From Rhabdophis nuchalis (taxonomy: Eukaryota; Chordata; Lepidosauria; Squamata; Natricidae), in the NCBI GenBank assembly GCA_039707465.1, contig CM077648.1, forward strand, positions 28,585,119 through 28,649,118: a stretch of 64,000 bases of DNA. Reading direction: 5' to 3'. Both the position numbers and the translations under genes were made by a program. The notes beneath the pieces were generated by a model. The model was not told the DNA's origin. It ran no database searches and was given only the letters and a program-made list of their open reading frames with translations. The stretch's first letter is position 1. The number at the start of each line of letters is the position of its first letter. This document shows, piece after piece, positions 53,113-63,852 of this stretch.

Positions 53113-53829
53113 AGAAAGATAAGAATCTTATCCTTAATCCTAAATTAATGCATCTCAATGGTTGTATGTATCAGCTCAGATGATCCATTGAGTGAACAGT
53201 TCTGCAAACCATTGTCCAACTATTGGAGGCACAAAATTCAACAGCAAGGAGTTCAGGCTAAAAAGGGCAGGTTTTTTTGTATTCCCTGACCTTTAAGTTT
53301 ACTCAAGAGTTTTTGTTGACTAAATTTATCAGAGGCTTTTTGAAAGTAGAAATAAATAATGTTGACATATCTATTCAAATGCTGCTGACACGAGGGAAAA
53401 AACATTGTGATAAACACCTCCAGAAATTTGGTAAGATGAGATCTAATTTTTCAGAAGCTTTAAAGAATCCCGCTTTTCCTTCAGCACAATTATTTTTCCT
53501 GATGTTTAGCTGCTTCGCTTTGATTACCGTTTCTATCAATTTGTACAGAAAACTTACATAATTTTGCAACATAATCAGCATTTTTACATTTGCAGTAAGT
53601 CAGGGGGATGCCAACATGACCCAGTGATTTGCTACTGTGAAATCTCTCACAGTGTCCTATGAGTTGCTGAAGTAGCTTCTCCAGTTACCTCAATTTGTTT
53701 TAACTGTTACAGTGCTCCCCTTGAGAAAGTCAATAGGGGCATCTACCCTATATCCTCTGCAGTAAAAGGTAGATCCAAATATTCCAGTGTCTCTTCAACA
53801 CATCTTCCATATGTTCCTTGATTCACTCC
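53113..53829. other. ARSJ intron, nothing recognised
   Basis: Could hold more of the decayed CR1 copy that follows, but no motif is secure. Confidence 0.4.
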
Positions 53830-54452
53830 TCTGGGTAAATGATTCACTATGAGGAAGAGTTTTCTCACCTATCATTAAATCAGAATCTGCCTTATTGTAA
53901 ATCCTTTATTTCATGTCCTGTGTTTTGAAATGAGACAGAACAGATTTTGACTCTCCGTGTGATATCCTTCCATGCATTTAAAGAGTGCTATCATTATGCC
54001 CCCTTCAGTAACTTAAGGCCAAGCATAACAGTTTCCTCAACTTTCTCTTCATGGGGTTTGGTTTCCAGGTACTTAATTATTTATATTGTACTTCTTCCAG
54101 CTACTCTGAAAATTGGAAATAAACGCAATACTCAAGATAAAGCCTAACCAAAACAGGATGAGAAGTGGAATAATTATTTCCTGCAATTTGGAAAGTATAT
54201 TTCCACTAATACAGGCTAAACTTTTTTCCCTTTTTAAAAAATAGCTATACAACGTTGTTACTTCTAGTTCAGTTTGTAATCAAATACAATTTCTAAATCT
54301 TCTTCACAATTATCATTAACAAGCCCTATATCATCTATCCTATATGTTTGAGTTTTGTTTCCTAATGAGCTTTTCATTTGTCTTTATTAAATGTCACAGT
54401 TACTTTTAGTCCACTTCTCTAACCTATTAAGGTTATTTTGAATATTTTTCCA

Positions 54453-55106
54453 TGCTCTCTACATGGGGCTTCCCTTGAGGTGCACTCGAAAGCTACAGCT
54501 AGTCCAGAATGCAGCCGCGCGGGTGATTATGGGAGCCCCCAGATGCTCCCACATAACACCGATCCTGCGTGAGCTGCACTGGCTTCCTGTGGTCTTTCGG
54601 GTGCGCTTCAAGGTCCTGACGACCATCTTCAAAGCGCTCCATGGCTCGGGGCCTAGTTATATGCGAGACCGTCTCCTGCCCCATATATCCCTTAGACCGA
54701 TACGCTCCCACAGAGAGGGCCTTCTCAGGGTGCCATCGGCCGGACAATGGCGGCTGGCGACACCCAGGGGAAGGGCCTTCTCTGTGGCGGGCCCTGTCCT
54801 TTGGAACGACCTACCCCCTGAACTCCGCACTATCACCGACCTCCGCCTCTTCCGCCAGTGTTTAAAAACACACTTATTTCATCAAGCCGGCCTAACATAG
54901 CCTCCGCTGGGACAAATATTAGACAGTTTTACATGGGGGGTTTTAATTTGGTTTTAGCGCAGGTTTTTTGTCATTTAATAGGTTTTTTAAATTTATATTT
55001 GGTACCATTTTGTATGTTGTTTTAAATTCCTGTGCGCCGCCCTGGGTCCTCTCGGAGAAGGGCGGGATATAAATTGAATAAAATAAATAAAATAAATAAA
55101 TAAATC
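54453..55106 (+). mobile_element. L2-like LINE, 5'-truncated, nested in CR1
   Basis: Starts at TGCTCTCTACATGGGGCTTC, covers the protein C-terminus and the 3'UTR with hairpin (CCGCCCT...AGGGCGG, about 55037-55065) and an (AAATA)n tail. It is inserted into the older CR1 sequence. Confidence 0.9.
54463..54900 (+). CDS. L2-like LINE protein C-terminal fragment
   Basis: A 145-residue open frame equivalent to residues 829-973 of the full copy ([20 protein letters not shown] to HLFHQAGLT). It contains no RT or endonuclease motif and is a remnant. No stop interrupts it. Confidence 0.82.
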   Translation: MGLPLRCTRKLQLVQNAAARVIMGAPRCSHITPILRELHWLPVVFRVRFKVLTTIFKALHGSGPSYMRDRLLPHISLRPIRSHREGLLRVPSAGQWRLATPRGRAFSVAGPVLWNDLPPELRTITDLRLFRQCLKTHLFHQAGLT

Positions 55107-55600
55107 TTTAAGCTATTAGCTATCCAATCCAGTGTTATGTTATCTGCAAATCAAAGCTTTCTTATCAACACGTTGTGGGGTACTTTGTCAAATATTTTGT
55201 AAAGGTCAAGCTATATTATGTCTACAGCATTCCTACACAGTTATTATATAACAAATTTACCAAGTTTAAAAACAAGAGAGAGAAAAAATACTCTGGCAAG
55301 ATTCCTCCTTGTCAAATCTATGCTGATTTACTTCTAGTAATTACCACATTTTTTCAATATGTTTACAAATCACTTCCTTTATGATCTGCTCTAAAATCTT
55401 TTCATGGAATGATGTCAGACAGATTTTAATCAGAGCTGCTTTTTAAAAAATGGGAACAATTCATGTTCTCCTGCAGTCATCTGGAACTTGATAGGAATTT
55501 CTTAAGGATGGTACACAAAAGTGCGACCATTGCTTTTACCAAAGGAAAAATAAGAATCAGACAGCATCCCGTTTCTACTCTTTACCTGTTCACATTAGCC

Positions 55601-57244
55601 TTTTGTAAGGTACAAAATAAAATTAGCTACTATATTAGCACTTATTGTGGATGTAGCGAAGGTGCCCTTGTTCAGTTGAGATGGTTGAGAGGCAGCAGCA
55701 TAATGTCTTGGCTCTTGCAGGGAATCAATAGGAAATCCTACAGGAAAAAGGCAGGGCAAGCTTGCCCATCAATGGAAAGCTACATTACCCTGCATCTCCC
55801 AAAGCAATGTTCCAAAACTACTATGTAATATTTCCTCTGGAGAAATAGCTGGCTTATAAATATGCAGAGCTAATCAGCTCAACTTTCCTGGGGTTGTTGG
55901 AATCTGTTGGAAATTATAAGAGGGTTATCTGAGAGTGATGTGTCATGCAGCAATTGGCATTATTATCTTCCCCAAAATATTGCTTTACTTATGCCGTAGA
56001 CAGAGAAAAAATGGAAAACAGATGCCTCCCAATTATTCTCCCATTTTATTGAGAGCTTCACATAATAATAGATACTGTATGTTGAAAGATTACCATTTTG
56101 TACCCAAGTTGTAAAACAGAGCTTATTATCACAATGTATTTTGTATTTCTCTAATCTTCCTGTTTTTTGACATATAACCACTTTGTTTTATTTTGGCTCA
56201 TGGATTTTTTTTTAATGGAGTGCAATACTGACATTGTATTTAACACATCTTCTAGCCATTTAGAGTAAAAATGTACTGAGATAAAACATTATATTTTAAA
56301 TATGCACACTACCTTTGGCTCATAATCCAACACACATCTGGTTCTCTTCTATGCAACACAATTTGCTTCATATAGTGGAAAGTTCACAAGTATAGGAAGA
56401 AAGGAGTTCAATGGTATGTTATAAATGGCTCTGGTGCTATAAAATGGACATGTTCCATCTTGCTTAATGGAACATTGCTGAAGTCCAGCAAAACTACTTA
56501 TTATATAAACAGATCTGAATATAAGACTCTGTGACTCAAACCTCTGTTTGATGAAGACTTTTGAAATGTCAAACTGTCAGTCAATTAAATAGATTGCTGA
56601 GATAAGATCACAAAACTGGTCTAGTCAATATTCTGAGGTATTCATAAAACCAAAGAAAACTTTCAGGAAAAAAAAGATAATACTGTATTGCTAAGATACT
56701 AAAGCTATTTTGAGTTATTCAGTGGTCAGGAATGGAACTGAAATGATGAAATGCTAGAGGACAGGTTAAACAGAAGACTTCTAAACTGAAGAGGAAAATA
56801 TATCCTGTAAGGGCAGTTTGATATGAAATAGATTAGGACTCCTTATGTTCAACTGCTGAAGAACTAACGAACTTTCTCAAGTATTCCATTCATGGTGATA
56901 CTATAAGTTACCCATCTACAAAGAAATGGGAGGAATTGGAAGGTTCCATTGATTGACACTTCTTAGGAACTGAAGAATAGGTGGAAGTTCTACTGTATTG
57001 CATGTTGTTGTAAGCATCTCAAAAAACCTGAATGTACATTATTTATAATAAGGTAAATGGACAAGCTAAACTTTTCACCTGACCAAAAATATAGTGATGA
57101 AATATTCTTGCTATGAGAAAGAGGGTTCGACATTGTAGCTATTTTAGAACATAATGTGAAAGTGAACACATATTTGCACTAAGCAATTGTCATTTGACAT
57201 TATTTAGTTCCAGGAGAAAAAAATGTGTTCTGCCAAGTACTATA
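55601..57244. other. ARSJ intron, AT-rich, nothing recognised
   Basis: No gene or repeat family supported. Divergent LINE remnants may be present below what can be read by eye. Confidence 0.4.
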
Positions 57245-58255
57245 AAATGAACATTCTTAAGAATTGCAATAGTAATAAAAGTCTTGGAGTACACTGAACA
57301 AATGGGAGTAAGATTAAATATAAAGATCAAACTAATTACAACAGGTACAGCAACAATGGAGGCATTAAAAATGTGTGTGTGGGAGGGTAGTTACATCCTT
57401 TTAGTATCAACTACCAACAGTAAAGGAACCAGCAATCAAAAATACACCACAAACTATTATTTGGTAAAGTAGACATGAAGGCCTTGGAAATGATACTGAG
57501 ATGCTGAGATGTATGACCAGAGGTGTCAAACTTGATTTCATTGAGGGCCACATCAGAGTTGTGTTTGAATTCGGGGGGGGGGGGGGGGGTTCATGGGGCA
57601 GGCATGGCCAGTTCAACATCACATCAGGGATGCCTTTGGTGGCCTGAGTGAGAAAACAGGCTCCTGAGCTCTGTTTTTGTCTGCCACAGCCCTCTGCAAC
57701 CCTCTGCCAGTGAAAATGGAGCTCGGGAGGGCTGAGCTCCATTTTCACTGGCAGAGGGACCACAGGCAGTTCCTTCATTGTTTCCAGGGCAGCCCTGTGG
57801 GCCAGATTGGCCTCCAGGCCTTGAGTTTGCCACCTCTGGTCTATACCAAGAAATAATAGAGTCCTGTAGGCAATGGTCTATGCTAGCAAAAGTTGGGCTT
57901 TGAAGAAGCAGAATAAAAAGAGCATTGACGTTTTTGAAATTTGACTTTGGAGAAGACTCCTGAAAATATCATGGACAGTAAAAGGAAAAAAATCCTGAAA
58001 CAATTCAACCCAGAGTTCTCACTTCAGGCACAAATAGCCAGTCTGAAAATTCTGTTTTGGATGTATTATGAGAAGACGGGGCCCCTTAGAGAAGACTACA
58101 ATCCTTTGAAAAGGAAGAAAAATAAGAAGGACAAGCAGCAGCAAGATGGATGACCTCAATTATAGCTGTGACTGGTGCACTATTGGCAGACCTAAAGGAT
58201 CATGTTGGGAGCAAATCCTCCTGGATAAAATTTACCTTTTTGATCACTAAAAATT
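57245..58255 (+). mobile_element. Decayed RTE/BovB-like LINE, split by a MITE
   Basis: The left part (57245-57517) decodes to MGVRLNIKIKLITTGTAT and STTNSKGTSNQKYTT, RTE-type post-RT motifs. The right part (57839-58255) decodes, with frameshifts, to a series like WALKKQNKKSIDVFE, RRLLKISWTVKRKK, then FNPEFSLQAQI and AVTGALLADLKDHVGSKSSW. The order agrees with the BovB C-terminus at 45.7 kb, but it is a different subfamily. Stops and frameshifts make it inactive. Confidence 0.62.
57518..57838. mobile_element. hAT-like MITE, 321 bp, nested in RTE LINE
   Basis: Ends CAGAGGTGTCAAACTTGA and CCTTGAGTTTGCCACCTCTG are inverted with few mismatches. A G run lies at 57571-57588, and an internal inverted pair GAGCTCCATTTTCACTGGCA / CCAGTGAAAATGGAGCTC occurs near 57710-57755. 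No clean 8-bp duplication is seen. Confidence 0.72.
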
Positions 58256-58269
58256 GATACTGACTTTGA

Positions 58270-61200
58270 GTATAATTAATGGGCGAAGCGCAGGTTGAGG
58301 GGGTTTTTAGGGAGGCTTTTAATTAGGCTTTTAGGGGGTTCCAGGGAGGAGGGGAAAAATAGTCCAGGGAGGGGACAGCAAATGAGGCCGGCGGGCGGAA
58401 GTAGGGAAACGGAGGAAGGGAGGGGGGGTCATTTCCACGGTAGCTCTTTCCATCGATTCGGTCTGGGGGAGGGGCAGGGGCGGAGGGAGACGAAATGGGT
58501 ACCATCAGTTGGAAGACCGTGGCCGCTGGATCCAGGCGGTCACGTGCTCCAACTCTCCGTTCTCCCATCGCAGACTAGGTGGGCAGGAATCACAGGCCCA
58601 GGGCCCGAAGCTGATGTTATGCAACGCCAGGTCCGTGGTTCAAAAATCCCCCCTCATTCGTGACCTTGTGTCAGAGGGGGACCCGGACCTGGTGGGTATA
58701 ACGGAAACCTGGTTGGGCCACGAGGGGGGTATGCCCCTCGTGGACATGTGCCCACCAGGTTACCGTGCTTTTCATCAGCCTAGGGCCCTAGGGAGGGGTG
58801 GGGGGGTGGCGATTATCGTAAAGGAAGGTCTTGAGCCAAAGGAGACCTCTGTCCCCCAGACAACCGGGTGTGAATCTCTCTATGTGAGATGGGGCCTAGG
58901 AAGGCAGTTGGGCATGTTAGTTGTATACCTGGCTCCTCGCTATGCAACAACAGCCCTGCCCGAGCTCCTAGAGGTGATAGCCGAGGCGGCAGTTGAGACC
59001 CCCAGACTGGTAGTCATGGGGGACTTTAACTTGCCGTCGGCGGGCGAAGCCTCTGGAGCAGCTCGGGAGTTCATGGCTTCCATGACGGCCATGGACCTGA
59101 CCCAAGTAGTTTTAGGCCCCACTCACGAGGGGGGGAACACACTGGATCTCATCTTTGTCTCGGAACAGTGGAGCCGTGATCTTGGAATAGGGGATCTAGT
59201 CATTACTCCCTTGTCATGGACGGATCACGCTCTCCTTCGGCTGGACTTTCCAATCGCTGCACCCCACCGCGGGGAGGCGGAACCGGACACTCCTATATGG
59301 TTCCGCCCCAGGCTTCTAATGGACCCGGAAAGGTTCCAGAGGGAGCTTGGGCCAATTCCTGTGACCCTGCCCCGCGACTCGACTGAGGACCTAGTGGCCG
59401 CATGGTTAAGTGCGGCCACGGGGGCCTTGGACCGAGTTGCGCCCTTGCGGCCTCTCTTGCGGCGACGAATCACCCGGGCTCCTTGGTTCACTGAGGAGCT
59501 CCGGGGGATGAAACGCCACAAGAGATGCCTAGAGAGTAGATGGAGATCCTCTCGCTCCGAAGCCGACCGAACACTAGTGAGAACCCATATTAGGGCTTAT
59601 TTAGTGGCGATAAGAGTGGCCAAACGGGAGTATTGTGCCACCCTTATTGCATCCGCAGATAACCGCCCTGCCGCCCTGTTTGGGGTGACCCGCTCCCTCC
59701 TTCACCAGAGGCCGCGGGAAGCCCCTCTGCAAGGGCGAGCAGAGGAATTTGGGATTTATCTGCAGGAGAAAATCACTCGGATTCGGAATGAGCTACCCTC
59801 CATCGACAGTGGTCCTGTGGGACTGTCCGAGGCTAGTCTTGAGGCTCCTTCTTGGGAGGAGTTTGACTTTGTTACCACCGAGGATATGGACAGGTTGTCA
59901 AGGAAACTTAGGGCGACCACATGTTTATTGGACCCGTGTCCCTCCTGGCTTGTACTGGCATCCTGGGAGACGACACGAGGCTGGCTCCAGGGCATTGTCA
60001 ACGCATCTTTGAGTGAGGGGTCCTTACCTGCCGTCTTGAAAGAGGCGGTAGTGAGGCCCCTCCTCAAGAAGCCGTCCCTGGACCCAGCTTTACTAGAGAA
60101 CTATCGTCCGGTCTCCAACCTTCACTTTTTAGTGAAGGTTGTCGAGAGTGTGGTGGCCCAACAGTTTCCGCGACACCTGGAGGAAGTTGATTATCTAGAC
60201 CCGCGCCAGTCCGGCTTCCGGCCCGGTCACAGTACTGAGACGGCATTGGTCGCGTTGGTTGATGATCTCTGGAGGGCGCGGGATAGAGGGTATTCCTCTA
60301 TCCTAGTCCTATTAGACCTCTCGGCGGCTTTTGATACCATCGACCATGGTATCCTATTGCACCGACTGGGGGGGTTGGGGCTGGGAGGCACCGTTCTGCG
60401 GTGGTTCTCATCCTACCTCTCTGGTCGGTCGCAATATGTGTTGACGGGAGGGCAGAGGTCGACCTCGAGGCCTCTCCTATGTGGGGTTCCTCAGGGGTCG
60501 GTCCTCTCGCCCCTCCTTTTCAACACATATATGAAGCCGCTGGGTGAGATCATCCGTGGTTTTGGGGTGGAATACCATCTGTACGCTGATGACACTCAGT
60601 TGTACATATCCACCCCAAACCACCCCAACGATGCCGCCGAAGTGCTGTCCCGGTGTCTGGAAGCCGTACGGATCTGGATGGGTGGTAACAAACTCAAACT
60701 CAACCCAGCCAAGACTGAGTGGCTGTGGTTTCCGGCACCCCGGTTCAGCCAGATCACTCCAACTCTGGCCATTGGGGGCGAAACACTGGCCCCCGTGGAG
60801 AGGGCGCGCAATTTGGGTGTCCTCCTGGATTCCCGGCTGTCCATGGAGGACCATGTGGCAGCCGTGGCCAGGGGGGCGTTCCATCAGGTTCGCCTGATGC
60901 GCCAACTGCGCCCCTTACTGGACCGGGCTGCCCTTCGCACAGTCACTCAAGCACTCGTGACGTCCCGACTCGACTACTGTAATACTCTCTACATGGGGCT
61001 TCCCTTGAGGTGCACTCGAAAGCTACAGCTAGTCCAAAACGCAGCCGCGCGGGTGATTATGGGAGCCACTAGATGCTCCCACATAACACCGATCCTGCGC
61101 GAGCTGCATTGGCTTCCTGTGGCCTTTCGAGTGCGCTTCAAGGTTTTGACTACCATCTTTAAAGCGCTCCATGGCTCGGGACCTAGTTATATGCGAGACC

Positions 61201-61605
61201 GCCTCCTGCCCCATACATCCCTCAGACCAATCCGCTCCCACAGAGAGGGCCTCCTCAGGGTACCGTCGGCCGGACAATGCCGACTGGCGACGCCCAGGGG
61301 AAGAGCCTTCTCTGTGGCGGGGCCAGCCCTTTGGAATGACCTACCCCCTGAATTACGTACCATCACCGACCTCCGCCTCTTCCGCCAATGTCTTAAGACA
61401 TATCTGTTTCAACAAGCCGGCCTAGCCTAACCTCCCTTGGGGACTTAAGATAGTTTTAAATTGGGTTTTAAAATTTGGTTTTAGCGCAGGATGGGGTTAT
61501 TTAATAGTTTTTTTAAAAAATTATATTTATTGTATTTTTGTATGTTTTTTAAATTTCCTGTGCGCCGCCCTGGGTCCTCTGTGGAGAAGGGCGGGGTATA
61601 AATTT

Positions 61606-61635
<30 letters not shown>
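58270..61635 (+). mobile_element. L2-like LINE, nearly full length, intact ORF
   Basis: A GC-rich 5' region (about 58270-58508) precedes one long ORF (58509-61430). A 200-bp 3'UTR follows, with a conserved hairpin (61565-61571 pairs with 61588-61594) and an (AAAT)n tail of seven or more units. No separate ORF1 is visible, so the element may be slightly truncated or belong to a one-ORF lineage. It is the most complete of at least eight related copies here and their best reference. Confidence 0.9.
58509..61430 (+). CDS. L2-like LINE endonuclease-reverse transcriptase
   Basis: A 973-residue uninterrupted protein for target-primed retrotransposition. Endonuclease domain (about 35-250): N39 in LMLCNARSV, E66 in ITETW, GDFN at 171-174, LDLIFVS at 212-218 and DH at 239-240. 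RT domain (about 510-790): NYRPVSNLHFLVKVVE (531-546), motif A LLDLSAAFDTIDHG with D603, motif [14 protein letters not shown] (659-671), motif C YADD (692-695). The C-terminal region [20 protein letters not shown] and [11 protein letters not shown] is typical of the CR1/L2 group. The start Met is chosen because the endonuclease begins 34 residues later. All catalytic residues are kept, so activity is possible. Confidence 0.93.
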   Translation: MEDRGRWIQAVTCSNSPFSHRRLGGQESQAQGPKLMLCNARSVVQKSPLIRDLVSEGDPDLVGITETWLGHEGGMPLVDMCPPGYRAFHQPRALGRGGGVAIIVKEGLEPKETSVPQTTGCESLYVRWGLGRQLGMLVVYLAPRYATTALPELLEVIAEAAVETPRLVVMGDFNLPSAGEASGAAREFMASMTAMDLTQVVLGPTHEGGNTLDLIFVSEQWSRDLGIGDLVITPLSWTDHALLRLDFPIAAPHRGEAEPDTPIWFRPRLLMDPERFQRELGPIPVTLPRDSTEDLVAAWLSAATGALDRVAPLRPLLRRRITRAPWFTEELRGMKRHKRCLESRWRSSRSEADRTLVRTHIRAYLVAIRVAKREYCATLIASADNRPAALFGVTRSLLHQRPREAPLQGRAEEFGIYLQEKITRIRNELPSIDSGPVGLSEASLEAPSWEEFDFVTTEDMDRLSRKLRATTCLLDPCPSWLVLASWETTRGWLQGIVNASLSEGSLPAVLKEAVVRPLLKKPSLDPALLENYRPVSNLHFLVKVVESVVAQQFPRHLEEVDYLDPRQSGFRPGHSTETALVALVDDLWRARDRGYSSILVLLDLSAAFDTIDHGILLHRLGGLGLGGTVLRWFSSYLSGRSQYVLTGGQRSTSRPLLCGVPQGSVLSPLLFNTYMKPLGEIIRGFGVEYHLYADDTQLYISTPNHPNDAAEVLSRCLEAVRIWMGGNKLKLNPAKTEWLWFPAPRFSQITPTLAIGGETLAPVERARNLGVLLDSRLSMEDHVAAVARGAFHQVRLMRQLRPLLDRAALRTVTQALVTSRLDYCNTLYMGLPLRCTRKLQLVQNAAARVIMGATRCSHITPILRELHWLPVAFRVRFKVLTTIFKALHGSGPSYMRDRLLPHTSLRPIRSHREGLLRVPSAGQCRLATPRGRAFSVAGPALWNDLPPELRTITDLRLFRQCLKTYLFQQAGLA

Positions 61636-61637
<2 letters not shown>

Positions 61638-62882
61638 ACCAACCAAACAACTGACCCACCATTGCCTCCAATAACTTACCAATAATTTAACATTGTTTAT
61701 GGCTAAAATATAAAGTTTTTATTTGTTTTATCCCATGATTTCTTAATTTGTACTGACTTCTGCTAGAGTCATCTAAATATATCTGCTATTAAATCTATAT
61801 CATTTATATTTTTGTTCCATCTGTATTACAATAAGTGAAGAGAGGTCAGATAAGGCGAACTTATCCTTGCTTTACAAAACACTTTAAAGAGAACTCATTC
61901 AAAATGGAATTAATCTAGACAGAGAAGAGTATGGTGGGCAAGGAATGAGAATTAATCTAGACAGAGAAGAAATGTGGGCAAGGAATGAGAAGTTCATTTA
62001 AATGAATTAATAAAGGAAACCACCTTTCTAAGCATATACATATATACATACATATACACACATACATACATATCAATAGGCAGCTCCTTGAATCCTTGAA
62101 ACAGTTGAGGGTATCTGCAGCTATAATTTTAACAATTATATGGGAATACATTTCGTAGTAACAATTCTAATAAATATTTGAAATTGTAGTATTGAAAGCA
62201 TTAGAAACCTCAACAGATTTCTATGTAAGATAGGAAATAATATTAATTACATGAGGATATTTAAGCATGCCCTCTAGCATTCTTCAAAGATTTGAGAACA
62301 TCATAGAAAAGTAGTCAAACCCTTGATAATTTTTTTCTCTACAACCAGAATAGAATATATCTTTATTACAGTCATAGACCAGCAATTGACATCACTTTTT
62401 ACAATATATTTTAAAAAGTATACTACTGACATTAATAGTGGGTAATAACATCCCTGTTAAGAAAATACATGTTCTCAAACTGTTAGGATCACTCCCTAAT
62501 TTACATGGGTGAAAAGCTGATAAGTATGTGAGTAAATATAATGTTCCAAAAATTGTTAGAGATACGTATGTCAAAAAAATTGGTACAAGTTCATAACTAC
62601 TTCTGTAACCAATTTTTTTCTTGTGGACATTGCAGCAACACTGGATTTTGCCACTGCAAGCGTAGTAGATGGGTTTGAGTCCTGGAGGAGAAAGCCTACA
62701 TAAAAATTGTCTGCCCTCCCTGGCAAACTCTCTAGTAAGGGGAGAATATATGCTGACCTATAAACTCTGTATAACTCACAGTACAATAAAGCATGTGATA
62801 TATCTGCAACTTCTCCTTTACCACATATACATACCTGTTTCTGCTATTGGTGTTCTCTTATACCTGCTCTGGAGGAGTGTTA
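61636..62882. other. ARSJ intron, AT-rich, nothing recognised
   Basis: Contains a direct repeat of GAATTAATCTAGACAGAGAA (61909 and 61950 regions) and a short TACATA-rich stretch near 62035-62070. No gene is supported. Confidence 0.45.
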
Positions 62883-63058
62883 ACATAAGAACATAAGAAT
62901 AGCCTTGCTGGAACAGGCCACAGCCCATCCAGTCCAGCATTCTGTCTCACACAGTGGCTCACCATTTGCTTCAGGGTATTCCCAAGAAGATGTCTTCACC
63001 TGCTTATGATTCCCTGCAAATGGCATTGAGAGATATCCTGCCTATCTCTCCAACCCGT
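62883..63058 (-). mobile_element. CR1-like LINE 3' end, second subfamily
   Basis: The plus strand shows AACATAAGAACATAAGAATA, CCAGTCCAGCATTCTGTCTC and ACACAGTGGCTCACCA, the reverse complement of a CR1 3' end with a (TTATGTTC)n tail. Only about 175 bases are present. The tail differs from the (ATTCT)n subfamily at 14.0 and 39.6 kb. Confidence 0.65.
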
Positions 63059-63589
63059 AAAAAGGAGTTAAGGTTTGAAGATGACAACAAATGAAACAAC
63101 TTTAGCTTTCATTCATCCACTTGAAACGTTTATTTAATTTTGCAGATGAAATCCTCCTGGTATAAATACCCTGATTTATCCTTCCTTCCAAGGAAGACAC
63201 GGTAAATAAAATCAGGTCAAGAATGACACTATTGTTCTATGGGGTATATCTAAGGCTGATTTTAAAACCATATAAAGATTCTAAATTATACAAAAGTGTT
63301 AGGTCTATTTCATTAATTAATGTAGATAGCATGGTTTTAATTACTTTATTGGCTAGGTGGTTGCAGAAAGTAACCAACACTCTGAATCAAAGCTTATAAA
63401 AAGTCAACAAGCATTAGATGCAGAGCCCAAGGCAAATAATCAAGGATCATTATACTATTTATTTGGCAGTATGTACTGGAGGAGAGCTACCAAAGAATAA
63501 TGAAAGACATCCCCGCAAACAAACTGATGCCCTGATATGAAAGGAAAGGAAATGATAGAGGCATACATATGCAGACATATTGGATGATA
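63059..63589. other. ARSJ intron, nothing recognised
   Basis: No supported feature. Confidence 0.45.
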
Positions 63590-63852
63590 TACCGTGTTTC
63601 CCCAAAAATAAGACAGGGACTTATTTTCTTTTGAAACCCCCCCCCCAAATAAGTGCTTGGTCTTATTTTTGGGGAGGTCTTATTATTTTTGAGGTGGAGG
63701 AGGGAGGGAGCATGGTCACCTCATGGCTGCTGCTCTGTTGCAATATTTTCAGGGAGGACTTATTTTCGGGGGGGGCTTATTTTAGTACATGCACTCAAAA
63801 GCCCTATTGGGTTTGTTATCCACGGAGGTCTCATTTTCAGGGAAACAGGGTA
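63590..63852 (+). mobile_element. MITE with TACCGTGTTTCCC ends
   Basis: Left end TACCGTGTTTCCCCAAAAAT and right end TTTTCAGGGAAACAGGGTA. TA precedes the left end, but the right flank is AG. Same family as 27042-27299, opposite orientation, with CC(C)AAATAAGTGCTTGG and GGAGGACTTATTTTCGGGG inside. Confidence 0.78.

Larger units (their letters stand above)
53830..55600 (-). mobile_element. Decayed CR1 ORF2 (RT region), split by L2 insertion
   Basis: On the minus strand 55163-55228 decodes to a CR1-type RT motif A (like DLYKIFDKVPHN, with a stop just before it). The part at 54000-54160, read in reverse, matches the CR1 region preceding [11 protein letters not shown] (plus-strand GTTTCCAGGTACTTAATTAT and AAGATAAAGCCTAACCAAAA). 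Stops and frameshifts are everywhere, so it is old. The L2-like copy at 54453-55106 interrupts it. Boundaries are approximate. Confidence 0.65.

Noticed and set aside
55463..55828. 121-residue plus-strand frame
   Set aside because: No similarity recognised; its first part is antisense to the decayed CR1 RT region.
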